Source: Endozoicomonas arenosclerae
GTDB lineage: Bacteria; Pseudomonadota; Gammaproteobacteria; Pseudomonadales; Endozoicomonadaceae
Assembly: GCF_001562015.1 (NCBI RefSeq)
Contig: NZ_LASA01000121.1
Span: forward strand, 1 to 64,000
Direction of reading: 5' to 3'
Length of the DNA stretch: 64,000 nucleotides
In this document: positions 48,588-56,497 of the stretch, one piece after another
How positions within the stretch are numbered: the stretch's first letter is position 1
Layout: each line of letters begins with the position of its first letter
Notes under the pieces: model-generated
Seen by the model: only the letters and a program-made list of their open reading frames with translations
Databases searched by the model: none
What the model was told of the DNA's origin: nothing
Made by a program: the position numbers and the translations under genes

Positions 48588-49508
48588 ATGGTGAATAACT
48601 TTCTGGATATCCACCCCGATGTTAACACGGCTCTAAGTTCAGGCATCCCTGTTGTAGCACTTGAGTCCACCGTCATTTCTCATGGACTACCTTACCCTGA
48701 CAACATTGAAACCGCTCTGCAACTTGAAAAAATCCTTTTGGATGAGGGCGTGCAGCCGGCTACAACAGGCATCATCAACGGGCGATTGAAAGCAGGCCTT
48801 TCCAGAAAGGAGCTGGAACTCCTGGCTTCCCCTGAACAGCCTCTGCACAAAGTAAGCCGAAGGGATATGGCTGGATTAATCAGTCAGGAGTTGTCAGGTG
48901 GTACGACGGTAGCAGCCACCATGATGATAGCGGCTATGGCCGACATTCCAATCATGGCTACTGGCGGTATTGGCGGTGTGCATAAACACGGCGAACAAAC
49001 TCTGGATATCTCAGCCGACCTGACGGAACTGGGCCGCACGCCGGTAGCCGTTGTCTGTGGTGGCCCCAAAGCCATTCTGGATCTGCCAAAAACCCTGGAA
49101 TACCTGGAAACCCAGGGAGTGCCCGTCATTGGTTTTGGCACTGACACACTGCCCGCCTTTTACAGCAGGGAGTCAGACCTGCCCGTAGACTTCAGAATTA
49201 ATTCAGCGGAACAAGCTGCAAGGCTGATTGAGTGTCAGCTGGAACTGCCCAACAGTGGTGGCCTGCTGATCTGCAACCCGCTTCCCGAAGAGCAAGCCCT
49301 GCCCTGGGAAGAGATCTCACCGAAAATAGATGACGCTGTTTTTCATGCCAAAAAGCAGGGCATTCACGGTAAAGCACTGACCCCCTTCCTTCTTCAGCAT
49401 CTCTATCAACACCATGGTGACCAACTGCTAAAAGCCAATCTGACCCTCCTAAAGCACAACACTCAACTGGCGGCAATGATTGCCCGTAATTTCAACCACA
49501 CACACTAA
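48588..49508 (+). CDS. psuG: Pseudouridine-5'-phosphate glycosidase PsuG
   Basis: PsuG splits pseudouridine-5'-phosphate into uracil and ribose-5-phosphate. The 306-residue protein has VVALESTVISHGLPYPDN, the catalytic-site GTTVAATMMIAA, the MATGGIGGVHKHGE segment and GFGTDTLPAFYSRES. The kinase partner PsuK is usually adjacent or fused but is not present in this window. A porin gene starts 17 bases downstream. Confidence 0.95.
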   Translation: MVNNFLDIHPDVNTALSSGIPVVALESTVISHGLPYPDNIETALQLEKILLDEGVQPATTGIINGRLKAGLSRKELELLASPEQPLHKVSRRDMAGLISQELSGGTTVAATMMIAAMADIPIMATGGIGGVHKHGEQTLDISADLTELGRTPVAVVCGGPKAILDLPKTLEYLETQGVPVIGFGTDTLPAFYSRESDLPVDFRINSAEQAARLIECQLELPNSGGLLICNPLPEEQALPWEEISPKIDDAVFHAKKQGIHGKALTPFLLQHLYQHHGDQLLKANLTLLKHNTQLAAMIARNFNHTH

Positions 49509-49525
49509 ACAGGACTTGTTCAACA

Positions 49526-50746
49526 ATGAATACCAAACCTTCGTCGAGAAGCGTTCAATCCCAACCTATGTTCAAAGCAAAACCTCTCCTGGGCTTCTTC
49601 ACTCCATTACTTCTCGGATGCTTTCTTTCCAGCGCGGCCTCTGCCAATAACGCTACAGAAAGTGATTCTGCTTTCAGCTATGGTGAAAAAGGCATCCAGT
49701 TTCAACAGGGCGACTTTAAACTGACACTGGGAGCCCTTCTGCAGTACGACTGGTATAACGCCCGTGACGACCGTACAGACATTCCCGCCAATGGCCATGA
49801 CTGGCGGGATCAAAGGCTGTTTATTTCGGGCAGCATCGGGAAAGACTGGAACTTCAAATACAATTACGATTTCAAGAGCATTTCCCATAAAGACGCCTGG
49901 TTTCAATACGCTCCCTGGCACCTGACAATGGGTCAATTCAAGTCACCTGTCGGGCTGGAAAACCAACACAGCTCTCGTTACTGGACCTTCAATGAGCCTG
50001 CCATGTTAACCACCCTGGCGCCTCAACGTTTTGTGGGCATCATGTGGCAGCCCACCGTGGGTGAAGGCACCTTTACGGCAGCTATTCAAAAAGCCAACAT
50101 CAATGACGAAGTCAGTTACAGCCACCAACCTCTCAGAGCCAGCACCCGATTGACCTGGGCCCCGATTCAGGAACCCACAGAGACTCTGCATCTGGGTGGT
50201 TCTTTGCAGTGGATTGATTTTGAAGACGATCGTCGTACCGTTAAATTAGCGGTCCACCCGGAAGTGAAGAATGAAGACATTCCAAAACTGATCAGCACGG
50301 GCAAAATCAAGGCCGAAAGCCAACAGGTCGGAGGTTTGGAGAGTGGCTATGTGAACGGCCCAATGGCCCTGCGAGGCGAGTATCTTACAACCCGCCTTAA
50401 AGATCAGAGCCTATCCAACACCTATTACTTCAAGAGTGCTTATCTCCAGGCCAGTTATTTCCTGGATGGTGAAACTTATATCACCTACAACCCGGCCAAA
50501 GGCGTTTTCGGGAAGCCTTCCAATGTAAACCAGCGCTGGGAAATTGCGGCAAGAAGCTCATGGACCGATCTTGAAGACTCCAACATCAAAGGTGGCAAGG
50601 AAACCAACTACACTCTGGGTTTGAGTTTCTACTACAACCTGAATCTGCGTTTTACGCTGAACTACATTCATGCCGACGTTGAAGATGGCCGAAAAGGCGA
50701 TGAGAAAGTAAACCTGGTCAGCTTCAGAACCCAGCTGGCTTTCTAA
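49526..50746 (+). CDS. OprO/OprP-type porin
   Basis: This 406-residue precursor has a long, basic signal peptide cleaved after about ASA (near residue 40). The barrel is rich in alternating hydrophobic strands (FKLTLGALLQYDWYNARDD, RFTLNYIHADVEDG) and ends in Phe, as outer-membrane barrels do. The pattern fits phosphate-selective porins OprO and OprP. The short gap to psuG suggests cotranscription, but specificity for phosphate or polyphosphate is unproven. Confidence 0.88.
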   Translation: MNTKPSSRSVQSQPMFKAKPLLGFFTPLLLGCFLSSAASANNATESDSAFSYGEKGIQFQQGDFKLTLGALLQYDWYNARDDRTDIPANGHDWRDQRLFISGSIGKDWNFKYNYDFKSISHKDAWFQYAPWHLTMGQFKSPVGLENQHSSRYWTFNEPAMLTTLAPQRFVGIMWQPTVGEGTFTAAIQKANINDEVSYSHQPLRASTRLTWAPIQEPTETLHLGGSLQWIDFEDDRRTVKLAVHPEVKNEDIPKLISTGKIKAESQQVGGLESGYVNGPMALRGEYLTTRLKDQSLSNTYYFKSAYLQASYFLDGETYITYNPAKGVFGKPSNVNQRWEIAARSSWTDLEDSNIKGGKETNYTLGLSFYYNLNLRFTLNYIHADVEDGRKGDEKVNLVSFRTQLAF

Positions 50747-50762
50747 CTTTATGACCTGAAGG

Positions 50763-50781
50763 CAGCTGTCTAAGACAGCTG
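50763..50781 (+). terminator. Hairpin after the porin gene
   Basis: Arms CAGCTGTC and GACAGCTG enclose a three-base loop just after the porin stop codon. It has no U-tract, so this is a weak terminator candidate. Confidence 0.4.
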
Positions 50782-50851
50782 TCCAACCCTGTCAAACCGT
50801 GCCAGAATAGCCCTTTCATCACACCTTATCCAAACGACCAGAACCACTTAC

Positions 50852-51334
50852 ATGTTAGAAATCTTTGTTGCTGATTACTCCAACCCCGAGCACGGTCAAT
50901 CCATCATTGAACTGCTGGATCATTATTCCAGAGACCCCATGGGTGGTGGAAAACCGCTGAACAGTTTTACCCGGGAACACCTTGTTCAAGAGCTGGCCAA
51001 ACGTCCTTTTGCTTTTTCAGTACTCTGTCATGTGGATGGTAAACCGGCTGCACTGGCCAATTGCATGGAAGGCTTTTCTACTTTTGCCTGCAAGCCTCTG
51101 ATCAATATTCATGACATGGTGGTTCACCAGTCGTTCCGAGGTCAGGGTCTGAGCCAAAAAGTGATTGAAAAAGTCGAGCAGGTTGGCCGTGAAAAAGATT
51201 GCTGCAAAATCACCCTGGAAGTGCTGGAAGGGAACCCTGTAGCCCAGTCTGCTTATCGAAAACTGGGCTTTGCAGGTTACGAGCTGGACGATGAGCATGG
51301 CCAGGCTCTGTTCTGGGAAAAGAAGATCCTATGA
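50852..51334 (+). CDS. GNAT family N-acetyltransferase
   Basis: This 160-residue protein has the GNAT acetyl-CoA motif (MVVHQSFRGQGLSQKVIEKV, with the R-G-Q-G-L loop) and the motif B segment NPVAQSAYRKLGFAGYEL. The substrate is unknown. It stands alone between the porin and the S1-domain gene. Confidence 0.9.
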   Translation: MLEIFVADYSNPEHGQSIIELLDHYSRDPMGGGKPLNSFTREHLVQELAKRPFAFSVLCHVDGKPAALANCMEGFSTFACKPLINIHDMVVHQSFRGQGLSQKVIEKVEQVGREKDCCKITLEVLEGNPVAQSAYRKLGFAGYELDDEHGQALFWEKKIL

Positions 51335-51451
51335 ATTTCTATGCTTCTGACTAGAGGGTGGTATACTCGCTCACCTTTCTAACCTCAAACCTCACACCCC
51401 CTGCCTCCAGAAGCTCGGGGTGGATCAGAAAAGCACTGCAGAGAACCCTCC

Positions 51452-52303
51452 ATGACCGATAAATTTGTGAGAGTAGGCCGAAAAAATCGCCTGAAGGTGG
51501 TCGACAAGGTTGGCTTCGGCGTTTTTCTCGATGGCAAACAGTTTGATGAGATCCTGCTCCCCAAACGCTTTGTACCACAAGAGTGTGAAATAGGTGATGA
51601 GCTGGATGTTTTTGTCTACCTGGACTCCGACGACCATCTGATCGCCACCACAGAAAAGCCACTGGCTTCAGTGGGACAGTTTGCCTGCCTGAAAGTGAAG
51701 GAAGTGAATCAGATCGGTGCTTTTCTGGATTGGAATCTGTCCAAAGACCTTCTATGCCCCTTCCGTGAGCAGAAAACACGCATGCGAGAAGGCGGTTCGT
51801 ATGTCGTTTATCTTTATCAGGATGATGAAAGCAGACGCATTGTTGCATCATCAAGACTGCATAAATTTATCGACACCTCTACCGGCCCCTACAAGCAAAG
51901 TGAGCCAGTTTCCCTGTTGGTACACGACAAAACCGATCTTGGCTTTATGGCCATAATTAACAATAAGCATCAGGGATTACTGTTCAGACAGGAAGTAGAC
52001 GACTCGGTAAAAGTAGGCGATAAACTGCAAGGTTTTATCAAACGCATCAGGCCCGATGGCAAAATTGATCTTTGCCTGAAAAAGCCCGGTTTTGACCGAA
52101 ATGCCATGGATACACTCAGCCAGAAAATCATGGACATGCTGGCTGCAGAAGGTGGCTTTTTGCCTTTTAATGACAAATCCGATCCTGCTGAAATCAAACG
52201 GATTTTTGGTGCCAGCAAGCGGGCCTTTAAAATGGCGCTGGGTGGTTTGTACAAACAGCGCCTTATTCAGATAGAAGCTTCAGGCATTCGAAGTAACCAG
52301 TAA
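51452..52303 (+). CDS. S1 RNA-binding domain protein, CvfB/YitL-like
   Basis: This 283-residue protein is built from tandem S1-like domains (DKVGFGVFLDGKQFDEILLP, VNQIGAFLDWNLSKDLLCPF, DLGFMAIINNKHQGLL). It ends in a winged-helix domain (AEGGFLPFNDKSDPAEIKRI and KRAFKMALGGLYKQRLI). This order matches CvfB, an RNA-binding virulence regulator in Staphylococcus. The stop codon falls in a short tandem repeat that begins within the last coding codons. Confidence 0.9.
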   Translation: MTDKFVRVGRKNRLKVVDKVGFGVFLDGKQFDEILLPKRFVPQECEIGDELDVFVYLDSDDHLIATTEKPLASVGQFACLKVKEVNQIGAFLDWNLSKDLLCPFREQKTRMREGGSYVVYLYQDDESRRIVASSRLHKFIDTSTGPYKQSEPVSLLVHDKTDLGFMAIINNKHQGLLFRQEVDDSVKVGDKLQGFIKRIRPDGKIDLCLKKPGFDRNAMDTLSQKIMDMLAAEGGFLPFNDKSDPAEIKRIFGASKRAFKMALGGLYKQRLIQIEASGIRSNQ

Positions 52304-52326
52304 CCAGTAACCAGTAATCAGTAATC
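52292..52326 (+). repeat. Five-unit 7-bp tandem repeat at the cvfB-like stop codon
   Basis: Three AGTAACC units are followed by two AGTAATC units, 35 bases in all, covering the last codons (Ser-Asn-Gln-stop) of the S1-domain gene. The stop lies in the second unit, so unit gain or loss after it would leave the protein unchanged. Confidence 0.85.
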
Positions 52327-52338
52327 AGCCTTCAGGCT

Positions 52339-53241
52339 CTATTCTCGGTCTGGCTCCAGGCTTTCAATCGCCTGATAAATACTGGAAAAATCTTTCTTGC
52401 CCATCCCCTGAGCAACATGGCGGTTATACAGAGCGTAGGCCAGCCCTCCCAGTGGAGTGACAGCCTTGCTGCCACCCGCTGCCGCCATGGCCAGCCCCAG
52501 ATCTTTCAACATCAGCTCACTCATAAAACCAGGCTCATAACCCTTGGATGCGGGGGCATTCTCCATCAGACCAGGGTAAGGGTTGTATACTTCCAGCGCC
52601 CAGTTCTTGCCTGAACTGGCCAGCATAATGTCTGAAAGCACCGCCGGATCCAGGCCATTTTTTGTTCCCAGATTCAGAGCTTCGGAAGTACCAATCATCA
52701 AGATAGATAACAGCATATTGTTACAGGCTTTTGCTACCTGACCCGCTCCTGGACCGCCGGCCAGAAAAACATTTTTGCCCATATCCAGCAGCAAAGGTTT
52801 GGCCTGTTCAAAAGCCTGCTGATCGGCAGCACCGCACATAAACGACAAAGTTCCTGCAGAAGCCCCGGCTACACCGCCGGATACCGGTGCATCAATCATC
52901 ATCCGCTGCTTTTGGGCAGCAGCATCGGACAATTTCCTGGCCGTATCGGTATCAATGGTGCTGGTGTCGATAAGAATGGCTGTCTCAGGCACGGCATCCA
53001 ACAGCCCCTGATCCAGATAAAGACTTTCTACATGCTTGCCAGCCGGCAACATGGAAATAACGAACTCGGCTCCAGAGCAGGCCTGTTCAGCACTGGCAGC
53101 CGCTTTTGCCCCTTTTGAAGCTAATGCCGATACGGACTCGGGCACAAGGTCGAAAACGCTTACCTGATGGCCAGCCTTGATCAGGTTAGCCGCCATGGGA
53201 GCTCCCATATTTCCAAGACCGATGAACGCAACAATGGCCAT
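52339..53241 (-). CDS. mmsB: 3-hydroxyisobutyrate dehydrogenase
   Basis: The enzyme oxidises 3-hydroxyisobutyrate in valine breakdown. The 300-residue protein begins MAIVAFIGLGNMGAPMAANL (NAD-binding fold). It has the substrate motif DAPVSGGVAGASAGTL, GAGQVAKACNNMLL with the catalytic Lys, and KDLGLAMAAA. The ATG at 53241 is favoured over an in-frame GTG at 53250. Other valine-degradation genes are not adjacent, so a related beta-hydroxyacid specificity is possible. Confidence 0.9.
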   Translation of the reverse strand: MAIVAFIGLGNMGAPMAANLIKAGHQVSVFDLVPESVSALASKGAKAAASAEQACSGAEFVISMLPAGKHVESLYLDQGLLDAVPETAILIDTSTIDTDTARKLSDAAAQKQRMMIDAPVSGGVAGASAGTLSFMCGAADQQAFEQAKPLLLDMGKNVFLAGGPGAGQVAKACNNMLLSILMIGTSEALNLGTKNGLDPAVLSDIMLASSGKNWALEVYNPYPGLMENAPASKGYEPGFMSELMLKDLGLAMAAAGGSKAVTPLGGLAYALYNRHVAQGMGKKDFSSIYQAIESLEPDRE

Positions 53242-53446
53242 GATCTGCACTCCTGGGTGTTTGTTGTTGTAATGCCAAGGGCAATCAAACAGAGCGGGTC
53301 AACACAGAGAGTAAATTGAATAAAATAGCTCTCAGACAGAAAGCAACCAGGATCACTGATCTTTTCATTTCCATCTGTTTGGCTGTGTGCTCTGCGATAG
53401 TGGTTCAGATGCAGATACCATTATATGCTGGAAGGGGGTTGAGACT

Positions 53447-54196
53447 TCAACTGATGAATCTGTGAATCTCCCGATCGGACTCTTTTTCAAGCGCTTCAGG
53501 ATTATCCAGAACCCGCCACCAGCGAAACAGAAAATGTTCAGAAATCAGTCTGAACCAGGGAGCCACCCTGTGTTGATTATTACGATCAGAGACTTCCAGC
53601 AATTGTGATAACTGCTCAGGGGTTACCCACCGGGTTTGCGATACCTCGTTGGCATTAATACTCAGTTCAACATCTGCACGAACTATCAAAATATAGTCCA
53701 GTTCTTCCTCTACCCATTCACATTCTGAGTCAGCCCGATAGAGGACCTTTGTCATCAGGATAAAATCATCTTCAGACAAAACAGACTCGGAGATACCCAG
53801 TTCATGGTGGAGCTTTCGAATGGCTGCGAGTTTCACGCCTCTGGCATTATGGGACTCAAGCTCACCCTTATGATAATGCGGATGAGAACAACAAGTATTG
53901 GCCCAACAGCCTGGAAACGTTATTTTGCTACCAGCTCTTTGCTGAATCAGCAATTCACCGGCCTGATTGAATAGCAAGACACTGAACGCCCTGTGCAAGG
54001 CCCCCGGAGCTCTATGAGCAGCCAGTTTACTGGCACTACCAAGTACTTTGTCCTGGCGATCCACCAGAATCAGAGGCTCAGACATCAGATCGGCCTGAGT
54101 AGCATCATCCTGATGTGACTGTCGATAGGACTGCAACTGACTGCATGATTGGGCTTTTGGATGACTCTTTACTTCTTTTGCTCCCACAAGGCTCAC
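53447..54196 (-). CDS. idi: Isopentenyl-diphosphate delta-isomerase, type I, eukaryote-like
   Basis: The enzyme interconverts isopentenyl and dimethylallyl diphosphate. The Nudix-fold protein has the catalytic NTCCSHP (Cys103 equivalent) and metal ligands at His61, His68 (GALHRAFS), His105 and the Glu pair in WVEEELDYIL. The segments KITFPGCWANTCCSHP, GVKLAAIRKLHHELGI and VAPWFRLISEHFLFRWW are closer to animal, fungal and plant IDI than to the E. coli or Bacteroidetes type I enzymes. The start is uncertain: GTG at 54196 gives 249 residues and ATG at 54085 gives 212. The eukaryote-like QADLMSEPLILVD region suggests that sequence ahead of 54085 is coding. Transfer from a eukaryote is possible but not shown. 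Confidence 0.88.
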   Translation of the reverse strand: MSLVGAKEVKSHPKAQSCSQLQSYRQSHQDDATQADLMSEPLILVDRQDKVLGSASKLAAHRAPGALHRAFSVLLFNQAGELLIQQRAGSKITFPGCWANTCCSHPHYHKGELESHNARGVKLAAIRKLHHELGISESVLSEDDFILMTKVLYRADSECEWVEEELDYILIVRADVELSINANEVSQTRWVTPEQLSQLLEVSDRNNQHRVAPWFRLISEHFLFRWWRVLDNPEALEKESDREIHRFIS

Positions 54197-54321
54197 TTTT
54201 GCTGTCTATTTTTTGTACAAACATAATAGACGAAGCCTCAGTGCTGAAAGTGCTAATCAGTATTTATCCAACTGGCGTAATCCAAACCCTACCCCACTGG
54301 AAAGCACGTTTTACCTCAATA

Positions 54322-54337
54322 TACCCCTTTAGGGGTA
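54322..54337. promoter_or_regulatory. Palindrome between idi and the MarR-type regulator
   Basis: TACCCCT-TT-AGGGGTA is an exact 7+2+7 inverted repeat in the 272-base divergent gap. Its size and place suit a MarR-family operator controlling both genes. That assignment is inferred from position only. Confidence 0.45.
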
Positions 54338-54468
54338 CAACGACCGACTTAAGATTTTTTGTCCAGTACGAATAAATACCATCTGATTAATTGCATCATT
54401 GTCTTGATTATCCAGAACAAGATGCACACAATCCGCCATTCATAGTTATTAGCTGTAAACTAAACACG

Positions 54469-54891
54469 ATGCGCAAGTACGAAGACTCTCTTCCTCTGAA
54501 GTTATTGAAGGCCAGAGAGGCTGCCATGAGCTTCTTCCGTCCCATGCTCCAGGAGCACTCCATTACTGAACAGCAATGGAGAGTGATGCGGGTATTGAAC
54601 GACGCCGACGAAATGGAAACCAAACAGCTGGCAGACGCCTGCTGTATTCTTAGCCCAAGCCTGACCGGTATTATTCAAAGACTGGAACAACAGGACTATG
54701 TCAGCCGACGCAAATCATCAGAAGACCACCGCCGCATTCTGGTAAAAGCGACGCCCAAAGCTAAAAAGCTGCTGGATGAAATGGCTCCCATGGTGGAAGA
54801 AAGCTACAGCCGTCTGACCGACGGATTGAGCCAGGATAAGATGGAGCAGTTGAAAGAGCTACTGGAAGAAGTCAGCGAGCTCACTAACTGA
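54469..54891 (+). CDS. MarR family regulator (HpaR-like)
   Basis: This 140-residue winged-helix protein starts at ATG 54469 (MRKYEDSLPLKLLKARE). It resembles HpaR regulators of homoprotocatechuate catabolism: ITEQQWRVMRVLNDADEMET, a recognition helix around LSPSLTGIIQRLEQQDYV and the wing RRKSSEDHRRILV. No aromatic catabolic genes are nearby. It diverges from idi and may regulate itself and that gene. Confidence 0.88.
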   Translation: MRKYEDSLPLKLLKAREAAMSFFRPMLQEHSITEQQWRVMRVLNDADEMETKQLADACCILSPSLTGIIQRLEQQDYVSRRKSSEDHRRILVKATPKAKKLLDEMAPMVEESYSRLTDGLSQDKMEQLKELLEEVSELTN

Positions 54892-54895
54892 TAGC

Positions 54896-54926
54896 TTGAT
54901 CAGAAGCCATGTTGGTACATGATCAA
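54896..54926. repeat. Inverted repeat after the MarR-type gene
   Basis: Arms TTGATCA (54896-54902) and TGATCAA (54920-54926) flank 17 bases just past the regulator stop. Weak terminator or binding site; no U-tract. Confidence 0.3.
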
Positions 54927-55116
54927 AGGATCAGGTGGTATTGATAATCGATGGGCAACGATCTCTGCGAGTCAAGTAAGTGACAAACACTTGAGGTTGG
55001 TTTTTAGCCAGAGTCGATGATTTTAAAATATAGGGTATAGTTACCTGAGTTTTGGCGTGCATGACCCCTGTTGCAGGGTGACTCACGAATATATGCCTTG
55101 AACTCAGGAGAGCAAG

Positions 55117-55593
55117 ATGATTAAGCAAGGCGACAGATTACCCTCTGTCGACATTACAGTGGTCAGTAATAACGAAAAGACCACCTTAGCTGCAGATGCA
55201 TTTTTTGCCGACAAAAAAGCAGTGCTTTTTGCTGTACCCGGAGCCTTTACACCCACATGCTCCAATAGCCACTTACCAGGCTATATTGCTCTGGCCAAAG
55301 ACTTTAAGGCCAGTGGAATCGATACCATTGCCTGCCTTTCGGTCAATGACGCTTTTGTCATGCAGGCCTGGAACAAGGATCAAGGTGCTGACGACATTAC
55401 CATGATTGCTGATGGTGATGGCGCTTTGACCAAGGCTCTGGGTCTGGAAATGGAAACAGGGCATTTTGGCGGACTGAGATCCAGTCGCTACGCCATGATT
55501 ATTGATCATGGTGAAATCACCCTGCTGAATGTTGAGCCACCCAAAACATTCGAAGTCAGCAAAGCTGAAACTCTGCTTGCGGCACTCTCCTGA
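55117..55593 (+). CDS. Peroxiredoxin, Prx5/redoxin family
   Basis: This 158-residue thiol peroxidase has the Prx5 motif AVPGAFTPTCSNSHLPGY. The peroxidatic Cys lies in PTCS, and the Thr and Arg of the active site are present (GLRSSRYAMI). It reduces hydrogen peroxide or alkyl peroxides. The ATG follows AGGAG closely. It is a single gene with its own terminator; the missing glutaredoxin domain means an external reductant is needed. Confidence 0.93.
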   Translation: MIKQGDRLPSVDITVVSNNEKTTLAADAFFADKKAVLFAVPGAFTPTCSNSHLPGYIALAKDFKASGIDTIACLSVNDAFVMQAWNKDQGADDITMIADGDGALTKALGLEMETGHFGGLRSSRYAMIIDHGEITLLNVEPPKTFEVSKAETLLAALS

Positions 55594-55598
55594 AATCG

Positions 55599-55626
55599 CC
55601 GGGCGATCATACATCGTCCGGTTTAT
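55599..55626 (+). terminator. Terminator after the peroxiredoxin gene
   Basis: Arms CCGGGCGAT and ATCGTCCGG (one G-U pair) with a five-base loop are followed by TTTATT, directly after the stop codon. The rest of the 341-base gap to 55934 is AT-rich and shows no gene; it should hold the promoter of the cupin gene. Confidence 0.65.
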
Positions 55627-55934
55627 TAAAGCCATATTTTTTAAAAGGTTATTAACCGCTTTTACGATTTAAAAAGTTAATGTATTCACTGCCCCGTTAA
55701 ATAAAAAGAGCAAAAAAAGCAAATCAAATAGCTCATGTCTACGAATTTCTAATTAATAAATTTATTAATTCTTAAAGTTATCCCGCCAAAGAGATTCATA
55801 ATTTTTTAAGTCAGGTATATTATTTACTTATAGATTTCCCTCCACTTCACTGCTAGCATCCTTCCCACCTGATCAGGCCAACGCCTATTCACTTTTGATG
55901 AATAAGTTAATAACACCCTCTGAGTGAAATCATA

Positions 55935-56360
55935 ATGAAAACAGCTTTTAGAAGTGCTGCTTTATTACTGGCTCTTGGCAGTCCTTTTGCTTTCTCTGCT
56001 GGACAGTCTTCTACTGAGGTTCTTGCACACAGCACAACCAGTTGGGACGGCACCCCACTGGAAGGTGTCAACCTGGAAAACCCTGAAGTCCGCGTACTGC
56101 GTATCGCTATCGCACCCAACTCCAGACTGCCTATCCACAAGCACCCGGTTATTAATGCTGGGTACCTGGTTAAAGGTGAGTTAACTGTGGTCCGTCTATC
56201 CGACGGTAAAAAGCTGGAAATGAAAGCCGGCGATGCTCTGGTCGAAATGGTTGATGAGTGGCATTACGGAGAAAACAAATCCGACGAGCCTGCAGAGATC
56301 GTTGTTGTTTATGCTGGCAATGAAGGTCAGGCGATTACTGTTAAAAAAGAAGAACAGTAA
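55935..56360 (+). CDS. Secreted cupin-domain protein
   Basis: This 141-residue precursor has a signal peptide (cleaved near residue 22, FSAG). The single cupin barrel has metal-ligand motifs RLPIHKHPVINAGYLVKGEL and DEWHYGENKSDEP. The two His residues of motif 1 and the His in motif 2 suggest a metal site. Enzymatic activity is unknown. Confidence 0.85.
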   Translation: MKTAFRSAALLLALGSPFAFSAGQSSTEVLAHSTTSWDGTPLEGVNLENPEVRVLRIAIAPNSRLPIHKHPVINAGYLVKGELTVVRLSDGKKLEMKAGDALVEMVDEWHYGENKSDEPAEIVVVYAGNEGQAITVKKEEQ

Positions 56361-56415
56361 TTCAATCACACTGAATAAAAAATCATCCCCCCGACCTGAC
56401 ATAACCATCGCAAAA

Positions 56416-56437
56416 GAAAGCTGATTTAATAGCTTTC
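56416..56437 (-). terminator. Terminator hairpin on the hutH side
   Basis: Arms GAAAGCT (56416-56422) and AGCTTTC (56431-56437) are followed on the minus strand by TTTTG. It should help end the hutUH transcript. Confidence 0.6.
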
Positions 56438-56443
56438 AAATAA

Positions 56444-56470
56444 GGAAAGAGCCTTTAACAGACTCTTTCC
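56444..56470. terminator. Terminator between the cupin gene and hutH
   Basis: Arms GGAAAGAG (56444-56451) and CTCTTTCC (56463-56470) form a perfect 8-bp stem. T-rich bases follow on the plus strand. It lies between two convergent genes. Confidence 0.65.
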
Positions 56471-56497
56471 TTTCTCCCCATTATAAGTTTTTATTTT

